Assembly (NCBI GenBank): GCA_021791615.1
Contig: JAJYWG010000187.1
Span: 7,573 to 71,572 of the forward strand
Source: Actinomycetes bacterium
Lineage (GTDB): Bacteria; Actinomycetota; Acidimicrobiia; Acidimicrobiales; RAAP-2
Direction: 5' to 3'
DNA: 64,000 nucleotides
How positions within the stretch are numbered: the stretch's first letter is position 1; the number at the start of each line of letters is the position of its first letter. The notes below the pieces were generated by a model. That model worked only from the letters and a program-made list of their open reading frames with translations, was not told the origin of the DNA and did no database searches. The position numbers and the translations under genes were made by a program. Shown here in pieces: positions 17,737 through 29,700 of this stretch.

Positions 17737-20700
17737 GCTCCCTCTCCTTCCTCGTCGACCTCGTCGAGGTCGTACATCGCTCGCTTGATCAGGTCGTCGT
17801 GGGCGTCTCGTGCGAGCTTTCGCTTCCTCGTGAGCGCGAGCCAGGCGAAGAAGGGGACCACGACCAAGAACAGCCACCACGGCAGGCTGGTGGCGAGCCA
17901 CCACCCGATGCCCGCAGAGGACTTGGGCACCGCACACCACGCGACTGCGACCGACACCGAGGTGCTGGCTGCCGAGGCGAGGTAGACGACCGGGCCGACC
18001 CGGATCCCGTGGTAGTGGGCCGCGGCCCCATACACGCCGACCGCGTCTGGCGGCCGCCAACCGCCCAGGTACAGCACCCCGTCGGCGGGGAGCGACATCG
18101 GCCCGGTCGTCATGGTGCCTGCGTCCTCTGTGGCGACGCCCCCTGGGGGTGCCGCGTCGAAGACGGTGCGGATGACCGCGGTGCAGGTCACCGGCACGGT
18201 GTGGCCCACGATCTCAGCGCCCGGCGAGCACGTGAGCGCGGTCGTGGTCGGGACCACGCATACGTCGTTTTTGGGGCATGGGGCGAGGACCGGGACGGGC
18301 TTGGCCGGCAGCGGCACCCGGACGTGAGGGGCGCAACGGCGCCCGGTGCAGTGCCAGGTGACCGGCACCGAGGTGCCCCCTGTCGCAGGTAGGGGCGCCG
18401 GGCGTGTCGTGGTCCCCGGTGTCTTGGCAGGGGGTGCCGCAGCCGGGGTGGGCGTGGGAGACGGCGCCGGTGTCGTCCCGGACACCGCCGCAGGCGGTGT
18501 GGCAGGCGGCGTCGCGGTCCCCGGTGTCTTGGCCGGGGGTGTCGAAGGCGGCGTCGCGGTCCCCGGTGTCTTGGCCGGGGGTGTCGAAGGCGGGGGTGCA
18601 GGGGCGACGGTCTCGAGCGCGCCGGCCTTGGAGGGGTGGTCGTCGGGAGAGCCCGAGTAGGCCGCCACGAGCGGGTCTGCGCCCGCAGGCAGCGAGGTGG
18701 TCGCGCACGCGGACCTCGCCGTCACCCCAGGGCTGCCGACCGCCACGGGTCCGCAGACCCCGGTGCCCGGTGCGGTTGCGATCGCGATGGTCCCTGTGAC
18801 GAGACGTCCTCTCACTGCCTGGGTCGTCGTCGCGAGGGTCACGCTCTCGCCCGCCACCGAGGTCGCAGGCGTCAAGGTGAGCGAGGTCACGGTCGGGTCG
18901 GGGACGACCGTGGCGGTCCCTTGGGCCGACGAGGGCACGTCGCCGGCGGACGGGGAGGCCGTGGCGCCGATCGCGTCGGTGCCGACCGGCAGTGTCGCGA
19001 CCGCACAGGTGGCCTTGCCCTTTGTGATCGCGACCCCGGTGCACAAGAGCGCACCACCGGGCCCGGTGAAGGTGACAGTGCCCTTTGCGATCGTGACCCC
19101 CGCGGCACTGACCGTGGCCACGAGGTGCACCGGGGTCGCGAAGTCCGCGGGGTCAGGTGTCGCGACCAGGGTCGTGGTCGTGGTGAGGAGCGAGGGGGCG
19201 CCCACGACCACTGTGGCCGAGGCGCACGTGGACGTCGAGGTCAGGCAGGCCTCGACCACGGTGGTCCCCGGTGCCACGCCGTCGACCGTGGCCGGGACCG
19301 TGCCCGTGGCACTGGTGGTCCCTGTCGACGGTGCCACCGTCGCGGTCCCAGCCGCCGCGCTGTGCCAGGTGACCGCCACGCCTTCTCCGACCGAATGGGA
19401 TCCGCACGAGACGAGCGCGCTCAGCGGTGCGCTGTGTCCTGCGGTCACCTTCAGCGACGTGGGGGCCACCGCGATCGACGGCGCTGGGCACGAGCCCGCG
19501 ACCGCCACGCCCACTGTCGAGCAGATGTCGGTGCCCCCGATGCACGCATGCAGGGTTGTGGTCCCCGGTGTCGTGCCGGTCACCGTTACTGTGGTCGTCC
19601 CGCCTGTCGTGGTTCCCCCCGACGGCGGTGTGACGCTGATGTGCGGGGGCGTCCCTGGCGTCCAGGTGACCGGGATCCCAGGGGGGGCGGGGGTCCCTGT
19701 GCAGATGACCGAGGCCGTCGCCTTGCCGGTGCCCTCCAAGGTGAGTGTCATCTGCGCCGGCGAGGCGCTGATGGACGGGCCTGGGCATCCGGGCACCGAC
19801 GGCGTGACCACGAACTCGTAGTCGAGCGCGCCCACGTAGGGCGCACCAGCGGCCTTGGGCGCGGTCGTCGGGCTCGTGGCGACGTAGAACAGGTCGGCGC
19901 CCGTTGTGTCCTTGGGTGCGACCGATTCGGGTGAGGTCGCGACGTCTGTGACCTCGCGGCCGTCGAATGTGCCCGAGGTGGTGGTCGCCGTCGCGACCCG
20001 TGTCGCCGTCGTGTCCCAGGTGCCGCCTTTGCCGAGGCCGAGCGAGTCGCCCGCGGGCTGGGTGAACGCGACCGAAGCTGTCGGCTCAGGGGTGCTCTTG
20101 GCCGTGGTCTCACAGGTGAGCGTCTCTTTCACCGAAGCGAACGGCCCGCCGGAGCCGGTGGTCTGCGGTGCGCCCGCACCCGAGAGGATCCAACCCGGCG
20201 CTGTGGCCGACGCAGGGCACGCGAGCCCGCTCGGGGTTGTGGCGGTGTTGGTGAGCGCGTAGGTGCCGAGGGGTCCTGTCACGTGCGTGGTGCGGCCGTT
20301 GGACGTTGTCGTCATCGTCCCGACGCCGACTGTGACCGTCCAGTACGTCCCGGTCGCGTTCGCATGGGAGTTCGCGACGATGGGGGGAGAGGTCGCGGTC
20401 CCTGTGGCGTCGGTGAGCGCGGTCGCATCCCGGTGTGTCGCATACGTGGTCGTCTCGGTGAAGGCCCCCGAGGGTGTTGTGCTCGAGGCCGACGCGACCT
20501 CCCACACGACGCTCACCCCAGCGTCGGGCTTGCCTGTGCATTCGATCGTGACCGACAGCGGTGAGGAAAAGCGCGTTGTGACTCTGGCCACCTGGCCGGT
20601 GCCGGCGAGTGACCACGAGCGCACGCACGTCGCCTGGGGGGCGATCACGTCGACCAGCGCCTCGGCACACTGGCCATCGAGGAGGCTCTCGATGGAGACC

Positions 20701-23700
20701 GTCGCACCCTCAAGACAGGCCGAAGCACCGGCGATCCCCGGTGCGACCCCGGTCACGGTCACGGGCATCTTGCCGCTCGCACCCGAGTCGCCCTCGGTTG
20801 GGGTGAGGGTGATCGTTGTCTGCGGGCTCACGCTCCAGGTGACCGGCTCTCCTGGCGTCGGGACCCCCGCGCAGTCCAGCGTTGCGACAAGTTGGTCGTG
20901 AGCGCCGGCGGCGAGGGTGAGAGCGCCGGGTGAGACGCTTATGGTCTCAGCAGGGCAGGACTGGTCGACGACGACCGTCACGGTCGCACACGTGGTCGTC
21001 CCGCTCACACACGCCTCGAGCGGGGTGGAGCCGAGCGCCGTGCCGGTCACTGTCGTGATCGTCGTGCCCTCGTTGCCGGTCGCGGTCACCGCCGGGGCCA
21101 CGGTTGCGACCCCGGTCGTGGTGGTGGACCAGTCGACGAGGATCCCAGGCTGTGTGGCACCGTTGCAGGTGACGTCGGCCTCGACGGGTGCAGATGCGCC
21201 GGGCCCGACGTAGACGAGAGGGGGTGAGGCGCTGATCGAGAGGTCCGCACAGGTGTAGGGGCGCGTCACGGTGATCTGCGCGGATGCGCACGTGGTCGTC
21301 CCGGTCACGCACGCGCTCGCGCTGGTCACCCCTGGGGTGACAGCCGTCGCCGTCGTGGTGAGCATCGCTGCCGCAGAGGTCGTGCCCTCGGTCGGGCTCA
21401 GCGTCACGACGTCGGAGGCCGCGTGCCAGGTGACCGGGAGGCCCGCGGGGGCACCGTGGCCTGTGCAGGTCACGGTCGCGCTGAGCGTCGTCGTGTTGCC
21501 CACGACGAGCGCGACTGTCACCGGGTCCACTGCGATCCCGAGCGTGTGGCAGGACGCTGTAGGGGTGATCGCCATCGGGTAGGCGAGGCTGCCCAAGGGG
21601 AGCCCTCCCATCGACAGCGGTGCATCGGTCGGGCTCGCCACCACGAAGCCTTGGGGCTTGCCCGTCAGGTTGAGGGAGGCGACCGAGGCGGGCGAGGTCG
21701 CGACGTCGGTGACCTCGCGGCCGGCGAATGTGCCCGAGGCGGTGTGCTCCGCGGCTACCGGGCCTGTGACCCCGTCCCAGGTGCCCTTGGGGGGTGTGGT
21801 GGGCTCGCTGAACGCGACCGGCGCTGTGGGTTCGGGGGTGGCAGCGGCTACGGTCTCGCACTGGACGGTCTCAGCCACCGGCGAGTACGCCCCGCCCGAG
21901 GTGGTGGTCTCGGGTGCGCCCGCACCCGTGAGCACCCAGCCGGGCGCTGTCGCCGAGGCGGGGCACGAGGACACCGGCGGCGCTGTGGCGGTGTTCGAGA
22001 GCGCGTAGGTGCCGAGGGGGATCCCGACCCCTGTGAGCGTCGCGGTCACGGCCGCCGGCCAGGTCTCCCCAGGGGTGTCCGCGATCGCGTTCGCGTAGAG
22101 GGGGGGCGAGGTGCCCACCCCGGCCGCGGTGGTCTTGGCCGAGGCGTCGGCGGGTCCGCCGAGCGAGGCGAAGGTCCCCGAGGCACCCGAGGGCGCGGTC
22201 TGGATCCCCCAGGTGAGCGCCACTGTGGGCTCGGGCGCACCTGTGCACGCGAGCGTGGCGGACAACGGTGCCGAAAAGCGCGTGGAGACCTCAGCCACCT
22301 GGGCGGTGCCAGCGAGCGACCAGGTGAGCGCGCCGCACGCGAGGTGGGGCGCGGCCACGACGTCGACCGTCACCGGGGCGCACAGGTGGTGATCCACCGA
22401 TGTCGCGGCAGATGCCGGGTTCGTGGCCGTCCCGTCCCCCACGCACGCGTAGATCGTGGTGGTCCCGACTGCGGCCGCGGCCACCTGGGCGGTGTCGGTC
22501 GATGCCACATCGGTGAGCCCGGTCGGCGGGGCGACCGTGGCGTGCCCTTGTGTCGCAGAGCTCCACGTGACCACGACGCCCGGGCCCGCGGGCTTGCCTG
22601 TGCACTCGACGGTCGCGACAGGGGTCCCGAGCGCACCCGGGGCCAGGGTGAGCGTGCCAGGGGTGGCGGTAATGGTGGCGATACGGCGGTGCGTGCCTGT
22701 GAGTGTTGTGCAGGCGCGGTGTGTAGCGGGGCCTGTGGGTGTCGCGGAGAGGGTCACGCCCTCGATGACGCTCGCCGCGGCGCCCGCGCTGGCCGGGGTG
22801 CCTCCTGTTGTGCGCGTCCCTTTTGTGGCGAACAGCCCCACCGATCCGTAGGCGGTGCCCGCAGAGGGGACATCGGGGGTGTCGGTCTCGATGGTGGCAA
22901 CCGCCGCCTGGGCCGCGCCGGTGGGCACGGTCCAGGTCACGTCGAACACGCACTGGCCGTCTGCGGGGACGACGTAGGGGTAGGCGGCTGTCCCCGAGGG
23001 CCCGCAGCCGTCGCCGTGGCCGTTCGAGACCGCGTACTGGGGCGCGCTCAAGTTGCCCTGGTAGACAAGGGAGAACGGTGCGCTCTCGGTGCTCTCGTAG
23101 TTCTGGACGACCATCTGGTGGGTGAGCTTCGAGCCCGCAGACGCACCAGCCCCTGTGAAAAAGAGCGCTTGGGCGAACAGGCCGTGGGAGGGGGAGGCTG
23201 CGGAGACCTTGCCGGGCGCAACTGGCCCGCCGGCGAGCGAGGCGGCGTCTTGGCCGGGGATGACCGCGACGCCCTGGGGGTCGATCGCAGGGCAGCCGCT
23301 CGATCCTTCGGCGCATCCCGGCGGGACGGCCTCGGTGCCTTGGGTCTCGTCGACGGTCGTCCCGAGCAGGTAGGTGCAGTTTCCGGGAGCTGTCCCGTCC
23401 GTGTAGTCGTAGCAGACGTAGTCGGTGACCGACCCCGAGCGATCCGGGGTGAAGGTGACCGGGATGTTGCACGTGGCCCCTGGGGCGAGCGAGTGTGTCG
23501 CGAGTGCCGAGCACAGGTCGGGACCCGCAGACGAGATCACGTACTCGGTGTCCGCCGACAGCGGCCACGCGCTCGGCGAGATCCCGGTCGCTGTCGGGTC
23601 GTCGGTGATCGCCCCTGTGGTGTGGTTGACCGGCATGTCTCCGGCGTCGAAGACCCCCATGTCGGTGATCTGCTGGGGTGTGCCGGTCACGTTGCGCACG

Positions 23701-26700
23701 ACGAGGTTGTAAGGGCCGTCTGCTGTGCCGACAGCGGTCGCGTCGTACTCGGGAACGAGCGTGTCCGAGAACACGCTGCGGTATGTCGTGGCAGCGGTGT
23801 GTGCGACCCGCACACCCCTGTCGAGCGCATGCACGCCGCGCGACGCTGGGTCTGCCGCCGGGCTCACCTCTGTGATGCTCGGGGTGCGGACGGGCACCTC
23901 GTGGGCGAGGGCAGCGTGCGAGCCGAACGGCGTGCTCCCCGACGGTGCTGTGCCGGCGAAGTCCTTCATACCCGAGGGGACCGCTTCTGCGACCGAGAGG
24001 TCGCAGGCAGGGACCCCCGCCGCCTCGGGTCCGCACGAGAGGGACGGTTCCATGCCGTGTATCGGGTGAGCGAGCGCATGGGTACTCCAGTGCAGGCCGC
24101 CGTCAGGGGTTGTGAGGACGGTCGTGACGTCCTCGCCGGTGCCGTTGGTGCCGAGTGTGGTCGCCTCGACGAGGCCGCACTGGCCGGTGCCCGCGCACAC
24201 GAGGCCGGTCCCGAGGCCGGTCGCGAGCTCAGGTGCACGCACCTTGTGCCACGAGGAGCTCCCTGCACCGACCGCAGTCGAGGCGACGGCCGCGGACTGT
24301 CCTCCTGTTGCGCCGATCGCAAGGCACATCCGACCGAGCGGTGCGCACGCGAGAAGCGAACCCCAGTAGTCGTTCGCAGCAACAAGCGAGGAGACCTTGG
24401 TCCACGCGGTGCCCGTCGCCGTGTACCCCTCGACGGTGGTCGCAGCGGTCACGTCGGACTGGTAGATGCCCGATGTGGCGGCGACGAGGCAGGTTGTGGC
24501 CGATCCCACCGCGGTGCAGGTCCCCCCGGCAGCACCAGCGGGCAGCGGCGCCCAGTCGAGTGCCACTGTCCCCGCAGGCGACCAGGTGACCAGCTCCGGG
24601 GGTGTTGTGCCGGGCTCGTCGCCGATGCAGTGGGTCGCGGTGCACCCGATCCAGGCGAACCCGGTCCCGATGCGCCGGACCGCTGTGCGCCCGTATGTGA
24701 CGCCGGCAGGCCGCGTCACGGTGATCGGGTGCCACTGGCTCCCTGTGGTGGTCTCCTGGTCGCCTGTCACACACGTGGTCGTCCCCGCGATGCACTTCGG
24801 GCCTGAGAGCCCCTGCTTGTCTTTGGAACCGAGCGCGCTCGCATACCCGCCAGAGTCGGTGTAGGAGATCCGCTGGTCGCCGCCGCCGAAGGTCGCGACG
24901 CACCCCGCCGAGGCACATGCGACCCCGCCAGAGGCCCCGAATCCCGGCAGTGTCACCAGGTCCGCCGCGTCGAGGCCAGAGAACGCGACGGCTGTCGTCC
25001 CGTCCCTGCCGCCGGCGACGAGCCCGATCGCGGTTGTGACACCGAGTGGGAAGGTGTTGAGGTCTGTGACAGCCGCCGAGTAGGTCGCCCCCGATGTCGC
25101 GGCCAGCGCTGTGAGCGAGCGCACGAGCGTCCCTGTGAGCGCGCCGGTCGGCGGTCCGCCCACCGCGTCGCACACCGCAGCGCACGACACGTCGTCCAAG
25201 ATGGTCCCCGCGGTCACGTTGGCGAGGGTGAGCACGTGCCAGGAGGTGCCCCCGTCTGTCGTGTAGGCCGCGTCGGGCTCGGTCGCGCTCTGCGCCCCGC
25301 CGACAGCGACGCAATGCGTCGCTGTCTTGCACGCGATGGCCCGCAGCGGCGTTGTGGCGAGTGTGTCTGAGAGCGCCACCTGCCAGGTGGCACCCGCGTC
25401 GGTCGAGTCGAGCGCGAGCGCACCGCCGGCGGTGTCCACCCCGACCGCGACACAGCTCGTCGTGCTCGGACATGCGACGTCAGTGAGCCCGGCCACCCCG
25501 GCGGGCAGGCTCGCTTCGGTGAACGCCGGCGATGTGGTGGCGAGACCGGCGATCTCGAGCGCGAACGGCGCAGAGGGGTGTGTGAGTGTGGCGGTGTCCT
25601 CGCCGACGGCGACCGCGGACCCGAGGGTCGCTGTGGTCATCGCGATCCCCATGATCGCCCCGAGCGAGCCGTTGCCTGGGATCTTCGTTGACAGGTCGAC
25701 CCAGGTCTTGCCGCCGTCGGCAGTGCGCCAGAGGTAGGCGCTGTGGCCGCCGCCGCCCACCGCAAAGCACACTGTGGCCGCAGGGCACGTGACCCGGATG
25801 AGCCCCTCACAGCCCGAGGAGTTCCAGGTGTCACCCGTGCCGACCTTGGGGCCACACGTCGGGCCGCCGGTCACGGCCTCCTCGGTCCCCCGGCGTGTGA
25901 CCGAGGTGTAGACCGGCGCCGACGCAGCCGGCGAGAACCTCGCCCCGCCTGTGGTCGAGTAGAGCGCGACCGCAGACGACGTCTGCGCGGTCGGGTGGGC
26001 GGCGTAGCCGACGGCCACGCAGTCGCTCGGAGTCGAGCATGCGACGTCGGTGAGCTCGTAGGAGGAGACGTCGTGCTCTGCGATCGCGCTCGGTGAGATG
26101 GCTCGGGGCCGCGAAGGTGGCGCTGCGGAGCTCGGTGCCGCAGCGATCCCGATCGCAGAGGTGCCAGCCGCTGCGACGAAGATCACGAGCGCCACGAGCG
26201 CCACGTGCGCGAGCGAAGCGATCGAATGGCCGGGTGACGGTCGTCGCCTCGGGCCAGTGCGACGCGACTGAGGGGACTCGCGTTCTCGACGCACGAAGGC
26301 GTGAGGCACCACGTCGCCCGCGGAGCCGTCGCGACCGCCATCATCCGGCGGTGGTGGTGAAGGCGCTCGCGAGGGGCCACCTGGCCTGCGACCGGTACCA
26401 CGACGACCCAGGAGGACGAGCAAGGCGCCTCCGACCATCAAGAGCAGGCCGACCAGCACCACGGCGGCACCAGGACCTCCGGTGAACGCGAGGACCGCCA
26501 ACGGGGACGGGACGGGCTGCTCGGGAAGGGCCAGCGACAGGGAGGTGAGGGGAGAGGAGGTGGTGAGCACCGCAGTGCAGTGGAACGCCGGGTCGGGCTC
26601 GTAGCCGGGAGGCGCATGCAGCTCGTGCATGCACCATGAGAACCCTGAAGGGATCGAGAACGAGAGCTGTCCCAGCGAATTGCTGGTGCCGTCTCCCCAG

Positions 26701-29700
26701 TACGTGTCGCCAGGCGGGACCGAGGCATCAACGGGTGGTGCGGGAAGCTCGTACCCCTGCGGAGGTGGGCCGTCGGTCACGAGCTCATAGGTGGCACCCG
26801 GGATGACGGTGCCGGGCTGCTCGACGTTGTACTTCTGCGCTGAGATGTGCAGTGTTGCCCGGACCTCGGGAAGGGCGATGGTGGTCGCCGAAAGGGGGAG
26901 GTTGGACGTGAGCACCGCCGTGCAGTGCAGCGAGGGGTCCAGGACGTAGTTGACGGGGGCGGTCACCTCGCGAAGGCACCACGCGTAGCCGGCAGGTACC
27001 TGGAAGTCGAGCGTGCCGTCCGGACCGGTGGTCCCGCGTGAGTACCACGTGTCGTGAGGGATCGATGCAGGAGGCGGAAGGGGTGGTGCCGAAGGAACGC
27101 CACTGGGCGGCGCTTGCCCTTCGACGTAGAGGTCGTAGGTGGCACCGGGGATGCCGGTGCCAGGGGTGAGGGTGTTGAACTTGAAGGCGCGCAGTGTGAC
27201 CATCGCCTCTGCGTCTCCGACCGTGATCACGGTCACGGTGGCGGGCACCGCCGGCGAGCCGGTGAGGACGGCGGTGCAATGGGGTCCTGGCGAGGAGACG
27301 AAGTCCAACGGTGCGGTCTGCTCCACTACGCAGTAGGCGTACCCGGGGAACTGCAGCGGGAATTGGGCCAGCCCACCGGCACCGGTCGTGACCTGTGCCA
27401 CCCAGGTGTCGCCCGGGACCGGTGGTGCTCCGGGAGGCGGGTTCGGGGCGTCAGGACCTCGGCCTCCGTCGACCCGGTACAAGTCGAAGACGGCTCCGCT
27501 GAGCCCGACCGAAGGGTTCGAGGCGTCCACCTTCCTCACGGCGACCGCGACGAACGCTCCTGGATCGCTCACCGTGATGGGCACTGCGGCCTGACCAAGC
27601 GAGGCGACGAAGCATCCGTTCGCTCCCGGAAGCAGCCCAGCCGGCGCCACGACTTCGGACCAGCAGTACCGCTGCCCTCCGACGAGGAGGCTCGGCGTCG
27701 TGCAGCTGCCATTGTCGCCGGTCGTGAAGCTCGCCACCGAGGGACCTGTCGGCGTTCCGCTGCTGACGCGGATGACCGCGCCGGCGTACGTGACCTCTGT
27801 GGGGTTGACGTTGCCGGTCGCGATCTTGTGAAACTCGACGGGGACAAGCGGCTGGTCGGCAAAGGTGACCGTACCGGCCTGTGATGGCGCGAGTGACACG
27901 TCCTGGACAGGGTTGCTGGGCAGCACGTAGCCCGGTGGAGGTGTGCGTTCGACCACTTGGTAGTCGCCCGGGAGGAGCGCGGACGTACCGTCGTTGCCCT
28001 CGGGGGTGCAGTCGCCGGTCGAGGTCGTGGTGCAGCTGCCGAGGCTCTCGCTGTACGGGCCCCCGGGGACCGGGGCGTATGACACGTCGAACACTGCACC
28101 CGCCAGCGGCTCACCGGTCTCGGCGTCGACCTTGGCGATGGTCACCGACGCCGGTTGGACCGGATCGAGGACGTCCACCATGGTCGGCGTCGGGGAGTCG
28201 CCCGTGACCAGGGCCGTGACCGGGGGAACCGCGCCATAGCCCTTCGGTACGGCGGTCTCGGTGATGGTGTAGGTCCCTGGGACAAGCGGGTAGAGCTCTC
28301 CGGTCGCGCCTGTGGGATCTCGTACCGTGAGCGTGCCGACCGGCGCGGTGGACGGGAGCGGCCCGCTGACGGTGAACGTGGCTCCGACAATCGTGTTGTA
28401 GGCGGTGTCGTTCCCCGATTTCACGATCACGAGCCCGCCCTGGTAGTCGTCGAACACCACAGACCCGTGCTCGCCGGGAGCGAGGAAGATCGTCTGGGTA
28501 TCGTCCGTCTCTCCCAGGCCGTAGCCCGGTGGCGCGGTGACCTCGGTGATCTCGTAGGAGCCCGGAAGGAGAGCAGATCCGTCATTCCCGGGAGGGGCGC
28601 AGGTGCCCGTTGGCCCGGCGGTCACGCACTCTCCGAGATCCTCGGTGAACGCGCCATCGTTTGCCGAGTCGTACTTCACGTCGAACGCGGCGCCGTCCAG
28701 GGGAGCGCCCGTGTGCCCGTCGCGCTTTTGAATGGTGACCGTCGAAGGCGTGATCCGGTTCTCCAGCGCCCCGACGAACGACACGACCGTGTTCGAGCCC
28801 GCGGCGACGGTCACAGTCTGCGTGCTCCCCTTCTCGTAGAAAGGAGGTGGTGTCACTTCCGAAACCTGGTACGTCCCAGGCGGGAGGAGCGGCGTCTTTG
28901 GAGTGAGGCCTGTCGCGTTGGTCACCAACGTCGTCACGAGCGCGCCTTGCGAGGTGACGTCGAAGACGGCACCGGCAGGTCCGTAGTACGCACCGTCGTT
29001 GACCGCCTTTTGCACGCTCAGCGTGCCGTCGACGAGCTGAGGCTGGTTGGAGAGGGAGAGCGAGGTATGGAACGCCTCGGGAGCGGTGATCGCAGCGAGC
29101 TGCTGCGCCTGCGAGTTGTCGCTGCGGTAGAAGTCGATGCCCGGATGTCCGATCTGGGCCGTCACGTCCACCGTGACCGTCGCCGAGCCCGCTGAAGCGA
29201 ACACCGGCACGACTGCGCTCCCCCCTGTGCCGGTGGCAAGAGTGACCGAGGTGCTGCCGGATGGGGAGTCGAACGTTCCCCCGGTGGCGCTGAGAGCGAG
29301 GTTCAGGCCGTGCACGCTTCGTCCGGTCGCCGGGAACTGTGCGTAGAGCTCCACGAATGCGGACCCCGGGATGATCGTCCCGCCACCGGCGATACCGATC
29401 GAAATCTCCGTTCCACCGCTCGCCCCAGAGCCCTGTTCGTCCCAACTTTCGAGCGCGTCGAACGCGGCGAGCACGGCCGGGCCCATCGCCGGGAGCGGCT
29501 GACCCCAGGCCACGTCGTCGTAGAGGAGCTTTCCGGCGGTGGCGAACGCGTCCGCTGTCGCGCCGGCACCGCCGTCTGTCCACCAACCGTTCGCCTGAGC
29601 CTGGCTGAACGCGAACCCGAGCATGGCGAGTCCTGTCGTCGAGGCCCCCGGCGGTGGGGCACTCGGCGTGTAGCCATAGGAGGGAACCGGGTAGAACCCT

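Noticed and set aside
21423..24806. 1127-codon plus-strand frame opposite the giant gene
   Set aside because: It is an Arg/Gly-rich antisense shadow of a real, domain-rich minus-strand frame. It has no recognisable domain.
26294..26312. Separate second gene starting at GTG inside the giant frame
   Set aside because: No Shine-Dalgarno or leaderless -10 precedes these GTG codons, and the upstream protein has no stop. I kept one CDS and reported the alternative as a finding.
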